Shown here: piece by piece, positions 1 through 6,410 of the stretch | Position numbering within the stretch: position 1 is the stretch's first letter | Layout: each line of letters starts with the position of its first letter | Source: Planctomycetaceae bacterium | Lineage (GTDB): Bacteria; Planctomycetota; Planctomycetia; Pirellulales; Pirellulaceae | Direction of reading: 5' to 3' | Length of the DNA: 11,726 nucleotides | Assembly: GCA_005773145.1 (NCBI GenBank) | Contig: SXHS01000016.1 | Coordinates: 1-11,726, forward strand | Made by a program: the position numbers and the translations under genes | The notes under the pieces: generated by a model | Told to the model about the DNA's origin: nothing | Databases searched by the model: none | Seen by the model: only the letters and a program-made list of their open reading frames with translations

Positions 1-153
1 CAAGGCACTAGTGGTCGCTGAGAAAGGTACTCTGTCAGAGGATGTGGCCTAGGTCAAGAAGAAAACGTGGACTGAGAATACGGTCTGCGAGATCAGCTCA
101 AAATCACCGATGGCTGACAGGATACCTTCCCCGCGTTACGATTTTACCAAGCA
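1..153. other. Left flank, no gene identified
   Basis: The downstream side of the epimerase gene. The plus-strand frame starting at base 2 is open for only 16 codons, to a TAG at 50-52, so it could be the tail of a gene outside the window. That is too short to support. I see no hairpin with a T-run that would terminate the epimerase transcript, and no RNA gene. Confidence 0.4.
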
Positions 154-1002
154 CTACGTTAGAATTCGGCTCTTGAGTCGGTTGAGCAATTCAATGGCGG
201 CGCCGATGTCGGACTTTTGCCGCTCGGGCTCGGCGGCGATTTCCCGTTCAATGGTGAGCGGGCCTTGGTAGCCGATCTCGTGGAGCGTGCGCAGAAAATT
301 CTCGAAGCCGACATCCCCTTCTCCCAACGGCGTTTCACGCCCCCATTCCACTCCCGGACGGGCTGCCCATGTGCCGTCCTTGCAATGCACGCTCCGCACA
401 TGGGGGCCGACCTTGCGGAGTGCTTCGATCGGGTTCCCCGTGCCGTAGAGAATCATATTGGCCGGGTCGAAATTAACGAATAGATTGTCACGCTGGGTCC
501 GCTGTAGAAAGTCGAGCAGTTCGTCGGCCGTTTCTTGTCCGGTTTCGAGATGCAGTCGCTGTTGGTTCGCGGCGCAGTGGTCGCAGACCCGCCGGGTCAC
601 ATCGACCACCTCTTCAAAAGATTTACGGTCGGTCGATCGATGGGGGATGAACCCCAAATGAAGGGCCACCACGTCACACCCCAGCCGACGGGCGAAGTCG
701 GCGATTTCCAGCATCTCCCGCGTGCGCTCCGCACGAGATTCTCGCGGGACCAGGCCCACCGTGCGCTGCGTGGTCGGTATGTCAGCGTAGCTCTCGCCGT
801 CAAATCCGCCGAAAACGGCTGTCAGGCGAATGCCCAATCGGTCGAGTTTCTGCAGGAATTGATCGGCGTGCGCCGCGGTCCGCGTGTTGGGAGCCGGCGC
901 GTGCAGGTGGATCGTGGGCACCTTCAATCCATGAGCCACGTCCAGCTGGACGCCGAGTCCGGCGTCAATGCTGGCGAATACACCAATCGGCCATGGATCC
1001 AT
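154..1002 (-). CDS. Sugar phosphate isomerase/epimerase, xylose-isomerase-like TIM barrel
   Basis: A 282-residue cytoplasmic enzyme of the AP-endonuclease-2/xylose isomerase-like TIM-barrel family (IolE and D-tagatose 3-epimerase relatives). These use a divalent metal to isomerise or epimerise sugars, or to dehydrate inosose. The four usual metal ligands are visible in order: E153 (in HLETG), D179 (in FDPAN), H206 (in SVHCKDG) and E252 (in TIERE). Their spacing is close to that of D-tagatose 3-epimerase. Length is normal and no signal peptide is seen. I chose the ATG at 1002 over the in-frame TTG at 1008. The sequence GGAG lies 6 nt before the ATG but only about 1 nt before the TTG. The gene lies last in a minus-strand series after a Gfo/Idh/MocA oxidoreductase, a pairing common in sugar and inositol catabolism. 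The 129-bp gap before it, with a heptad repeat array, leaves open whether it is cotranscribed. The family call is firm; the substrate is unknown. Confidence 0.88.
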   Translation of the reverse strand: MDPWPIGVFASIDAGLGVQLDVAHGLKVPTIHLHAPAPNTRTAAHADQFLQKLDRLGIRLTAVFGGFDGESYADIPTTQRTVGLVPRESRAERTREMLEIADFARRLGCDVVALHLGFIPHRSTDRKSFEEVVDVTRRVCDHCAANQQRLHLETGQETADELLDFLQRTQRDNLFVNFDPANMILYGTGNPIEALRKVGPHVRSVHCKDGTWAARPGVEWGRETPLGEGDVGFENFLRTLHEIGYQGPLTIEREIAAEPERQKSDIGAAIELLNRLKSRILT

Positions 1003-1020
1003 GCTCAACTCCTACGCCAA

Positions 1021-1069
1021 TCTCAATTTGCAAATTGCAGATCTCAGATTTCAGATTTAAAATTTAAAA
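1021..1069. repeat. Degenerate heptanucleotide tandem repeat array (about 7 units)
   Basis: The A+T-rich core of the gap between the oxidoreductase and epimerase genes divides cleanly into seven consecutive 7-bp units. They fit the loose consensus TYTCARA, with TTTAAAA repeated exactly in the last two units. The array stands out from the G+C-rich surroundings. The same motif appears in inverted orientation at 4981-5008. Arrays of this kind resemble the short tandemly repeated repetitive (STRR) heptanucleotides known from cyanobacteria. Function is unknown, but the array lies just upstream of the epimerase ribosome-binding site on the minus strand. Confidence 0.7.
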
Positions 1070-1131
1070 TGATCGCGGGGCTGCTTATCGTGCTCCAAGC
1101 GGGGACTGGGATTCTCGCACTGAAGCGATTC

Positions 1132-2925
1132 CTAACTAGCCGCATCCAGTTTTGTTCGCTCGTCACTGATATTGCTACCGTCGGGCGTGGCATCGTGGTT
1201 CATATCGAACCATTCGGCTTGGAACGGCAGGTAACCACCGACGTTTTTTTGTGCGTTGCTCATGGCAACCCGCGCGGTGGTGGCGATGACGGCATCGCCA
1301 ATCGCGACTTCAGGGTGGCACTTGGGGCGATTCTCCGGGGCCTGGTTGCGGATGCACCAAGCCCAGTGCTCCAACTGCTCGCGGTAGCCGCGGCTGACAG
1401 GTTTGCCCTCGGCTGCCTTGGCCAACGGGCCACCGTCACCGCTGGCCTGCGTGTCCAACGTGGGGCCACCTCCATCTTGACGCACGCCCACACGGGTCGA
1501 GACCGAGGAATCCTTGTAGAGCATCGTCTCGAGTTCCCGTTCCAGGACCAAAGTCCCGCGTGTTCCCATCACCACTTCACCGTAGCCGCCGAAGCCGTTG
1601 CCATTGATGGAGGAGTAGGTCACAACGATTTTTTTGTTCTCGTCCTGATCAAACGATGGCACGCCGATCTTGGGATCGGGATAGACACTGGCCGGATCGT
1701 AATAGCCGACGGGAAATTTGGGATCGTAGCCCGGCCCGGGAAACTCGAACGTGCAGTACACATGATCAAACGAATCGCGATCCAAGGGGAACGTATGCCG
1801 TCCCCCTACCGCGTGGACGGTCAGGGGATGCACGTGCTTGCCATCCGCGCGCAGCGCGTTGATGAAGATCGTAGCCGCGTCCAGTTGATGGCTGCCGAGT
1901 TCCGCCATCAAGCCGCCTCCGGTACGCTCCCAGAGCCGCCAGCGCACCAGTTCTTCCATCGCGGTTCGCAGACGGCCATTGGGCAAGGTGCGTTCTTCGT
2001 AGCCGAACTGGTCCGCGGCAATGCGCCGGTCGTCGTTCCAGGCCTTCCACTGGGCGATTTTTTTCTGCAGCAGTTCGCGCGCGACGGGACTCGTGGATGA
2101 TTTGAGGTCTTTCTCAAGCTCCTTGAGTTGGCTTGAGATGGGATCCAAGGTGCGTTCCTTGCCGCTAAGATCCGTCCCTTTTTCGCCACCCGGAATGGGG
2201 AGCGCCCAGCTATCGCGTCCGGGGAGGTTACCGCGATGCCATTGAGCTCGAATGTAGTGAACTTCGCCCAGGACGCCCCATCGCAATAGATTCACCGCAT
2301 TGTCGTACAAGACGTTGTAGTGTCGCTGGTGACCGGTTGCCAGGTAAAGATTCTTTTCCGTGGCCACGCGCCCCATCAACTTGCATTGGGCGATATTGTG
2401 CGCCATCAGTTTTTCGGTGAGCACATGCTTGCCGTGCTTCATGGCCAAAATGGCGGCGGGTGCATGCAGGTGGAGTGGGAGGGCGATCACAACCGCTTCG
2501 ATCTGGTCATCCGCCAAGAGCTCTTCATAGCGTTCGTACACTTTGACGTGGGTGCGGGCCTCGTCCTCCGTCTTCCAGCCGTAGACTTTCATCAATCCGG
2601 GGCGCGCGGCAATCGCCGCCTCGCTTGCCCAATCTCCGTGAAAGGCCCGATGAATGCTGGAGGGGCGGATGTCGGAAATGGCTACAACTTGCAGGTAGTT
2701 GGGATTCATGGCCCCCAGCAGCACATTCCCCTCGTCGCCGGTGCCGATGACGCCCACTCGGACGGGATTGTCCACACGGCCATAGCCGAAGTACATTGCG
2801 CCGAGCGTGGCGGTCGAGGCCACCCCAGCACCAATAACTTCCTTGAAGAAGTCACGCCGGGAGACCTCCAAGGCGTCGTAGTAGTTGTCGCGACCGATGG
2901 TTTTTTCTTCAGGTGATAGATTCAT
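1132..2925 (-). CDS. Gfo/Idh/MocA family oxidoreductase with Tat signal
   Basis: A 597-residue NAD(P)-dependent sugar or polyol oxidoreductase of the glucose-fructose oxidoreductase/inositol dehydrogenase/MocA family. Residues 22-28 read SRRDFFK, a good twin-arginine motif, followed by a hydrophobic stretch (about 30-48). It is therefore probably exported folded with its cofactor, as known for glucose-fructose oxidoreductase. No clear AxA cleavage site is seen, so the segment may stay as an anchor. The Rossmann motif is G61-T-G63-D-E-G66. The family EKP signature appears as E171-K172-L, with Leu replacing Pro. A GSHxxD motif follows at 344-349. Residues about 250-330 form a charged helical insert that makes the protein longer than typical members of 330-450 residues. 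The ATG at 2925 follows a GAGGG box that lies just after the stop of the DoxX gene 10 bp upstream, so these two genes are very likely cotranscribed. The family is certain; the substrate and whether it truly oxidises are not. Confidence 0.92.
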   Translation of the reverse strand: MNLSPEEKTIGRDNYYDALEVSRRDFFKEVIGAGVASTATLGAMYFGYGRVDNPVRVGVIGTGDEGNVLLGAMNPNYLQVVAISDIRPSSIHRAFHGDWASEAAIAARPGLMKVYGWKTEDEARTHVKVYERYEELLADDQIEAVVIALPLHLHAPAAILAMKHGKHVLTEKLMAHNIAQCKLMGRVATEKNLYLATGHQRHYNVLYDNAVNLLRWGVLGEVHYIRAQWHRGNLPGRDSWALPIPGGEKGTDLSGKERTLDPISSQLKELEKDLKSSTSPVARELLQKKIAQWKAWNDDRRIAADQFGYEERTLPNGRLRTAMEELVRWRLWERTGGGLMAELGSHQLDAATIFINALRADGKHVHPLTVHAVGGRHTFPLDRDSFDHVYCTFEFPGPGYDPKFPVGYYDPASVYPDPKIGVPSFDQDENKKIVVTYSSINGNGFGGYGEVVMGTRGTLVLERELETMLYKDSSVSTRVGVRQDGGGPTLDTQASGDGGPLAKAAEGKPVSRGYREQLEHWAWCIRNQAPENRPKCHPEVAIGDAVIATTARVAMSNAQKNVGGYLPFQAEWFDMNHDATPDGSNISDERTKLDAAS

Positions 2926-2935
2926 ACGCCCTCAG

Positions 2936-3817
2936 TCATGCTGACTTTTTTTTCCAAAGCCGAGCTAGAAAGAAATCCAACCCGGCGAACATGCCGGCAC
3001 CGGTGGCCGCCAACAAGAGGGCGGCCACGAACTCCACCAATTGGTAGTGCATGAAACCCACTTCCGCCCCCGGCACCCAAGGAGGCTGGGTCACCAAGAC
3101 GGACAACAAGAACAAGGCCGCGGCGATGGCAGCCGGACGCGTGAACAGCCCGAGCATAAGACAGGCACCTGCCACGATATGCCAGATCGAAACCAGGCGA
3201 TCGGTGCCGCTGATATCGGCCGGATCGGGCAGGTAAGGCAGGTCACGTTTACGCTGCGACTCATTTCCCACCGCGTGCAAATCTTGTTGATACTGACGAT
3301 GGGCTACGTCCAGCGCCTTGAACCAGGGCTGGGGTGTGGTCCGCAATTCGGCTTCCTTTTCCAGCATCCATTTCCAGCGATGTTCCACATCGCGGTATGT
3401 GGAGTCCTGCCGCGCGGCCCGCAAACGGTCGCACTCCTTGAAATACTGGTCGATGTCCTCGCCGAAAATGTTGACGAAATTTTCCAGTTGGGACTCGCTC
3501 CGTTGACGCACCTGCTCCGCCTGCTTCCGCTGGGCGTCGTCCCAACCGTAGTGCTCGGCCGCGCGCTGCCAGTATTCCTGCCACCGAGTCTTGATGGCAT
3601 CGGCGTCCAATCGTTCACGCCCCTCGGCATCGCGCACCATTCCCTGATATAACGGTGCCAACGGCCCCTTTGCTTGGGACAGAAAATATCGGGATGTGAA
3701 GCTGGGGCTCGTTGCCTTGTTGATGCCTTCGGCCAAAAAGTGCCAGCCGATGCTCAACCGCAACGCAACCAGGGCCCAAATAGCGGCCTGGCCCCAGGGA
3801 TGGCTTGATTGTTTCAG
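2936..3817 (-). CDS. DoxX-like membrane protein with large soluble insert, probable CTG start
   Basis: A four-helix inner-membrane protein resembling the DoxX/TQO small-subunit family, some members of which take part in quinone-linked redox reactions. TM1 is about residues 11-29, with the LRLSIGWHFLAEG signature typical of planctomycete members. TM2 to TM4 fall at about 209-226, 228-243 and 259-278, and the tail ends in KKKSA. Between TM1 and TM2 lies a soluble, charged, helix-rich insert of about 175 residues, which roughly doubles the family's usual length. The only TTG in this frame (3763) would cut TM1 in half. Upstream the frame stays open to a TGA at 3821-3823, and a strong AGGAG lies 7 nt before a CTG at 3817. 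I therefore place the start at CTG, giving 293 residues. An ATG next to the same AGGAG belongs to another frame. Close coupling to the Tat oxidoreductase suggests that it serves as its membrane partner, but this is inference. Confidence 0.8.
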   Translation of the reverse strand: MKQSSHPWGQAAIWALVALRLSIGWHFLAEGINKATSPSFTSRYFLSQAKGPLAPLYQGMVRDAEGRERLDADAIKTRWQEYWQRAAEHYGWDDAQRKQAEQVRQRSESQLENFVNIFGEDIDQYFKECDRLRAARQDSTYRDVEHRWKWMLEKEAELRTTPQPWFKALDVAHRQYQQDLHAVGNESQRKRDLPYLPDPADISGTDRLVSIWHIVAGACLMLGLFTRPAAIAAALFLLSVLVTQPPWVPGAEVGFMHYQLVEFVAALLLAATGAGMFAGLDFFLARLWKKKSA

Positions 3818-3823
3818 AAATCA

Positions 3824-3830
3824 TCTCCTG
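3824..3830 (-). promoter_or_regulatory. Ribosome-binding site that fixes the DoxX start
   Basis: On the minus strand AGGAG is followed by seven bases and then CTG AAA CAA in the DoxX frame. The ATG immediately after AGGAG has no spacer and leads into a different frame without the DoxX membrane helix. This is the main evidence for non-ATG initiation of the gene. Confidence 0.6.
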
Positions 3831-3845
3831 ACCAGAGTGCACAGT

Positions 3846-3877
3846 GCTTAGGGTGCTTAGCGCTTAGGGTGCTTAGC
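3846..3877. repeat. Two perfect 16-bp tandem repeats
   Basis: GCTTAGGGTGCTTAGC occurs twice without a gap, at 3846-3861 and 3862-3877. Each unit itself contains GCTTAG twice. Immediately after, CCTAAG at 3877-3882 is the reverse complement of the CTTAGG found in both units, so the DoxX leader RNA could fold in two exclusive ways. The repeats lie about 30-60 bp upstream of the DoxX start. Confidence 0.85.
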
Positions 3878-3987
3878 CTAAGGTACCTAGTCTATGAGGG
3901 GAGGGAATGGCTTGCCGCCCCACCTTCTCTTCTATTATGGTGACCCAATGGCCCGACGCCAACCACCCTGACACCCCCCCGAGAGAG

Positions 3988-4019
3988 CCCCGCGAACGGG
4001 GTCAGAATCGGGGTTAGAA
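3988..4019. repeat. Small G+C hairpin with overlapping 11-bp direct repeat
   Basis: CCCCG at 3988-3992 and CGGGG at 3997-4001 form a 5-bp stem with a CGAA loop. The right arm begins the direct repeat CGGGGTYAGAA, present at 3997-4007 and 4009-4019 with one mismatch. The second copy ends 11 bp before the dehydrogenase ATG, so it falls in its leader or operator region. It could be a protein-binding site or a fragment of a dispersed palindromic repeat. Neither can be shown here. Confidence 0.5.
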
Positions 4020-4030
4020 ACGAGCCGAAG

Positions 4031-4996
4031 ATGCGTATCGTTTTGTGCTTTCCAGTCGAATCCCGCCACATCGAGCAGATCAAGCGAGTCGCTCCCCAGG
4101 CCGAGGTGGTCAACGCCGGTGACGCGACGATTGCCGACGAGATCATGACGGCCGATGTTTTTTGCGGCCACAATCGGGTTCCCGTGCCGTGGCATGCGGT
4201 GCCGGCCCAAGGACGGTTGCGCTGGATCCAGTCTTCTGCGGCGGGTCTGGATCACTTTCTGGTTCCCGAGGTCATCGAGAGCCCCATTGTGGTGACGAGT
4301 GGGTCGGGATTGTTTGCCAATCAAGTGGCGGAGCAAACGTTCGCGCTGTTGCTGGGCTTGCTGCGGGGCATTCCAGAATTTTACCGGGCACAGCAGCGCA
4401 AGGAGTTCGTGCGCAAGCCGACCGGCGATCTACACGGCAAGACGGTTGGCATCGTAGGATTTGGCGGCAACGGTCGACGCCTGGCGGAAATTCTGGCCGC
4501 CTTTGGCGTGCGCGTTTTGGCGACGGACATGTTTCCCTTCAACAAGCCCGACTATGTTGAGGCCCTCTGGCACCACGACCGTTTGCACGACCTGTTGTTA
4601 CAGTCGCAGATCCTGATTCTCTGTGTGCCGCTCAACGATAATACGCGGGGGATGATTGGAGCAGAGCAATTGTCGCAACTGCCACCGGGAGCCATTTTAG
4701 TCAACGTGGCGCGAGGCCCCGTGGTGGTGGAAGCGGATCTTGTTCAGGCGCTCGAGTCGGGGCAATTAGGGGGCGCGGGATTGGATGTGACGGAAATCGA
4801 GCCGCTCCCTGTGACCAGCCGTTTGTGGGATCACCCTCGCGTCCTCATTACGCCGCATGTGGGTGCGCAATCGGCCTATCGGATCGACACGGTCACCGAT
4901 TTTTTCTGCAAGAATCTCCAACGTTTTTTGACCGATCAGCCGCTAAAGAATTGGGTGAATAAGCGGCTGGGATTTCCCGTGAGATTTGAGATTTGA
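4031..4996 (+). CDS. D-isomer-specific 2-hydroxyacid dehydrogenase, NAD-binding
   Basis: A 321-residue cytoplasmic NAD(P)H-dependent oxidoreductase that interconverts a 2-keto acid and a D-2-hydroxy acid. The nucleotide-binding motif is G143-F-G145-G-N-G148. The catalytic triad is visible: R228 in VARGP, E257 in TEIEP and H276 in TPHVG. The 19-residue Glu-to-His spacing matches the Gln-to-His spacing of formate dehydrogenase. Length is typical. The N-terminal catalytic half is less conserved, so the substrate (glyoxylate, hydroxypyruvate, phosphoglycerate or another) cannot be chosen. There is no C-terminal ACT domain, which argues against a long-form SerA. The ATG at 4031 has only a weak upstream purine stretch. 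The final codons (RFEI) and the stop lie inside a heptad repeat array, so the C-terminus has apparently been set by repeat growth. The gene is divergent from the DoxX/oxidoreductase genes and sits 188 bp before a kinase gene. Confidence 0.9.
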   Translation: MRIVLCFPVESRHIEQIKRVAPQAEVVNAGDATIADEIMTADVFCGHNRVPVPWHAVPAQGRLRWIQSSAAGLDHFLVPEVIESPIVVTSGSGLFANQVAEQTFALLLGLLRGIPEFYRAQQRKEFVRKPTGDLHGKTVGIVGFGGNGRRLAEILAAFGVRVLATDMFPFNKPDYVEALWHHDRLHDLLLQSQILILCVPLNDNTRGMIGAEQLSQLPPGAILVNVARGPVVVEADLVQALESGQLGGAGLDVTEIEPLPVTSRLWDHPRVLITPHVGAQSAYRIDTVTDFFCKNLQRFLTDQPLKNWVNKRLGFPVRFEI

Positions 4997-5008
4997 GATT
5001 TGAGATTA
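4981..5008. repeat. Heptanucleotide tandem repeat overlapping the dehydrogenase stop
   Basis: GAGATTT is repeated three times exactly, followed by a fourth copy ending in A. The array begins inside the coding sequence and supplies the last residues and the TGA at 4994-4996. In reverse complement the unit is a rotation of TCTCAAA, matching the consensus of the array at 1021-1069. It also creates TTGAGA every 7 bp, and TATAAC follows at 5007-5012. A -35/-10 pair is therefore possible, though the 15-bp spacing from the copy at 4986 is short. Confidence 0.8.
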
Positions 5009-5105
5009 TAACAGAAAACGGCTGATTGGCATCGTTTCCTCTTGTTGGTGCCCTAGAAACGCGATCAACGGTTGCCGGCGGTCAAGGTTCGGCGTCTTGG
5101 ATGGC

Positions 5106-5129
5106 CCCGCCAAGGGCCCGAGTGGCGGG
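5106..5129. repeat. 7-bp perfect inverted repeat
   Basis: CCCGCCA at 5106-5112 and TGGCGGG at 5123-5129 pair perfectly around a 10-nt loop. It lies between the dehydrogenase and the kinase, 55 bp before the kinase ATG. There is no T-run on either side, so it is not a standard intrinsic terminator. It may be a leader hairpin or an operator. Nothing else stands out in this 188-bp gap. Confidence 0.45.
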
Positions 5130-5184
5130 ATTCGACTGGACTTGCGCGCCAACTCCGGCTTAAGATGGGGCGGGGGTCAATTTC

Positions 5185-6360
5185 ATGTCAAACTATGATG
5201 GGCAAACCACGCAGCTCAGCTTAACGCTGCCCGATCCGCACCGCACGCGGTCTCTTGAGGAAGGGAGCCGTTTGCCGGCGACCAACGAGTTGGTCGTGCG
5301 CTATCAGGAGATCCTCGCTGAACAGCGGCTGAGTTGGACGGCACATCATCATCTGGGGCGTGTCTTGGGGCAGGGGGGGCAGGGGGTTGTCTATCTGAGT
5401 GAGCGCCGTGGAGCTGACGGGTTCACCTTGCCAATTGCGGTGAAGATTTTTTCACCGGAACGCTTTCAGAGTCTGTCCGAGTACGACACAACCATGTTGC
5501 GCATCGCGAGGGTTGCAGCATTGGTCGCGCAGATTCAGCAGGACAATCTGCTGGATGTGCATGATTTCGCGGACCGCAATCGTGTACGGATGATGTTCAT
5601 GGAGTGGATTGATGGCTTCGACCTAAGTCGATTGGCGGCCAATCATTTGCTGACCACGGTGCGTGCCCGCGTAAGCGCCAAGCGTTGGGAGTACATCAAT
5701 CGAGTGATCGTCACGCAGGGGCCCGTGCATGCACGCATGAAGCCAGGCGTGGCGGTGGCCGTTGTGCGTGATTGTCTAGCCGCGCTGGCCGCGCTGCACC
5801 GCCAGGGGATTGTGCACGGTGACATCAAGCCGGCGAACATCATGCTCAAGCGTACCGGCAACGTCAAAATCGTCGATATCGGATCCGCATTCGAAATCGC
5901 GGATCCCCCCACGCAGCGGACCTGCACGCCGCGTTACGCGGCACCGGAGATCCTCGACGGAGCGCCTTGCACGCCTGGCAGTGATTTGGCCAGTCTCGGA
6001 TATGTCCTGGTCGAATTGCTCTCCGGCCGGCCCGTGTTCGCCGGACCGGAGAACTGGAAAGATCTTCTCCACGCCAAACGGACTTTCCTGCAGAAGCTTC
6101 CCAGCCTCTTGCCGGCTGAAGTGGCTTGCAGCGAGTTGCTGGTGGCGTTCTGCCGTCGCCTCGTCAACCCCGACCCGACCTTACGCTTCCCCAATGCCGA
6201 GGCGGCCGATTTGGTGCAAGAGGGAGCGGCCGCCTTCCACCGCCAATTGGTCAAAGGGGACTTGTCCAGCGAATACGACAGCGAGATCCGCATGTGGCTC
6301 CAAGAACTGTATGAGATCGAGGAGCAACGCTGGCAGCCCCCGGGCGGTCCCCCCCAGTGA
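5185..6360 (+). CDS. Serine/threonine protein kinase, cytoplasmic (Hanks type)
   Basis: A 391-residue bacterial eukaryotic-like protein kinase that would transfer phosphate from ATP to Ser/Thr of target proteins. The glycine loop is at 62-67 (GQGGQG), the ATP-binding Lys is K87 in AVKIF, and the catalytic loop is H211-G-D213-I-K215-P-A-N218. The metal-binding motif is D231-I-G, and the activation segment ends at APE (253-255). Two departures stand out. Arg of HRD is Gly, so it is a non-RD kinase, and the middle of DFG is Ile. I also see no clear alpha-C Glu about 19 residues after K87; the nearest acidic residues are E99 and D101. An insert at about 150-185 separates the lobes. There is a 55-residue N-terminal extension, and no transmembrane, PASTA or WD40 segment, unlike many planctomycete kinases. 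A GGGGGT purine stretch about 8 nt before the ATG supports the start. It lies ahead of a glycosyltransferase and an exporter, so a regulatory link is possible but unproven. Confidence 0.9.
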   Translation: MSNYDGQTTQLSLTLPDPHRTRSLEEGSRLPATNELVVRYQEILAEQRLSWTAHHHLGRVLGQGGQGVVYLSERRGADGFTLPIAVKIFSPERFQSLSEYDTTMLRIARVAALVAQIQQDNLLDVHDFADRNRVRMMFMEWIDGFDLSRLAANHLLTTVRARVSAKRWEYINRVIVTQGPVHARMKPGVAVAVVRDCLAALAALHRQGIVHGDIKPANIMLKRTGNVKIVDIGSAFEIADPPTQRTCTPRYAAPEILDGAPCTPGSDLASLGYVLVELLSGRPVFAGPENWKDLLHAKRTFLQKLPSLLPAEVACSELLVAFCRRLVNPDPTLRFPNAEAADLVQEGAAAFHRQLVKGDLSSEYDSEIRMWLQELYEIEEQRWQPPGGPPQ

Positions 6361-6410
6361 CGAATCTGCCTCATCACGCCTTCCATCTCAAACCGCGCGC
6401 CGATGCCGTC

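Larger units (their letters stand above)
3818..4030. other. Divergent intergenic region between DoxX and dehydrogenase genes
   Basis: Both neighbouring genes point away from this stretch, so promoters for both should lie here. On the plus strand TATTAT at 3933-3938 (5 of 6 to a -10 box) has TTGCCG at 3912-3917 (4 of 6 to a -35 box) in front of it. The 15-bp spacing is short, so this is only a weak candidate. The region also carries two tandem 16-bp repeats, a 5-bp hairpin and an 11-bp direct repeat, listed separately. No coding frame is supported. Confidence 0.5.

Noticed and set aside
535..2100. 521-codon open frame on the plus strand spanning both the epimerase and oxidoreductase genes
   Set aside because: It crosses two well-recognised minus-strand genes and the repeat-rich gap between them, has no recognisable domain, and is expected as an antisense opening in G+C-rich DNA.
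2320..2916. 198-codon plus-strand frame opposite the oxidoreductase N-terminus
   Set aside because: Lies opposite the Tat and Rossmann motifs of a real gene; its composition is that of a complementary-strand artefact.
3041..3652. 203-codon plus-strand frame opposite the DoxX gene
   Set aside because: Antisense to a protein with clear membrane helices and family signature; no domain or ribosome-binding site of its own.
154..3817. A new defence or mobile system in the minus-strand gene group
   Set aside because: All three genes belong to common metabolic or membrane families often seen in planctomycetes; no nuclease, helicase, toxin, transposase or terminal repeats are present.
3615..3824. 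Frame starting at the ATG next to AGGAG upstream of DoxX, as an independent small gene
   Set aside because: The ATG has no spacing from the Shine-Dalgarno and the product has no helix or motif, whereas the DoxX frame makes a complete TM1. Kept only as a possible sign of a frameshift.
3931..3940. TATTAT as a firm promoter for the dehydrogenase
   Set aside because: The -35 match is poor and the spacing only 15 bp, so it is mentioned in the intergenic entry rather than annotated as a feature.
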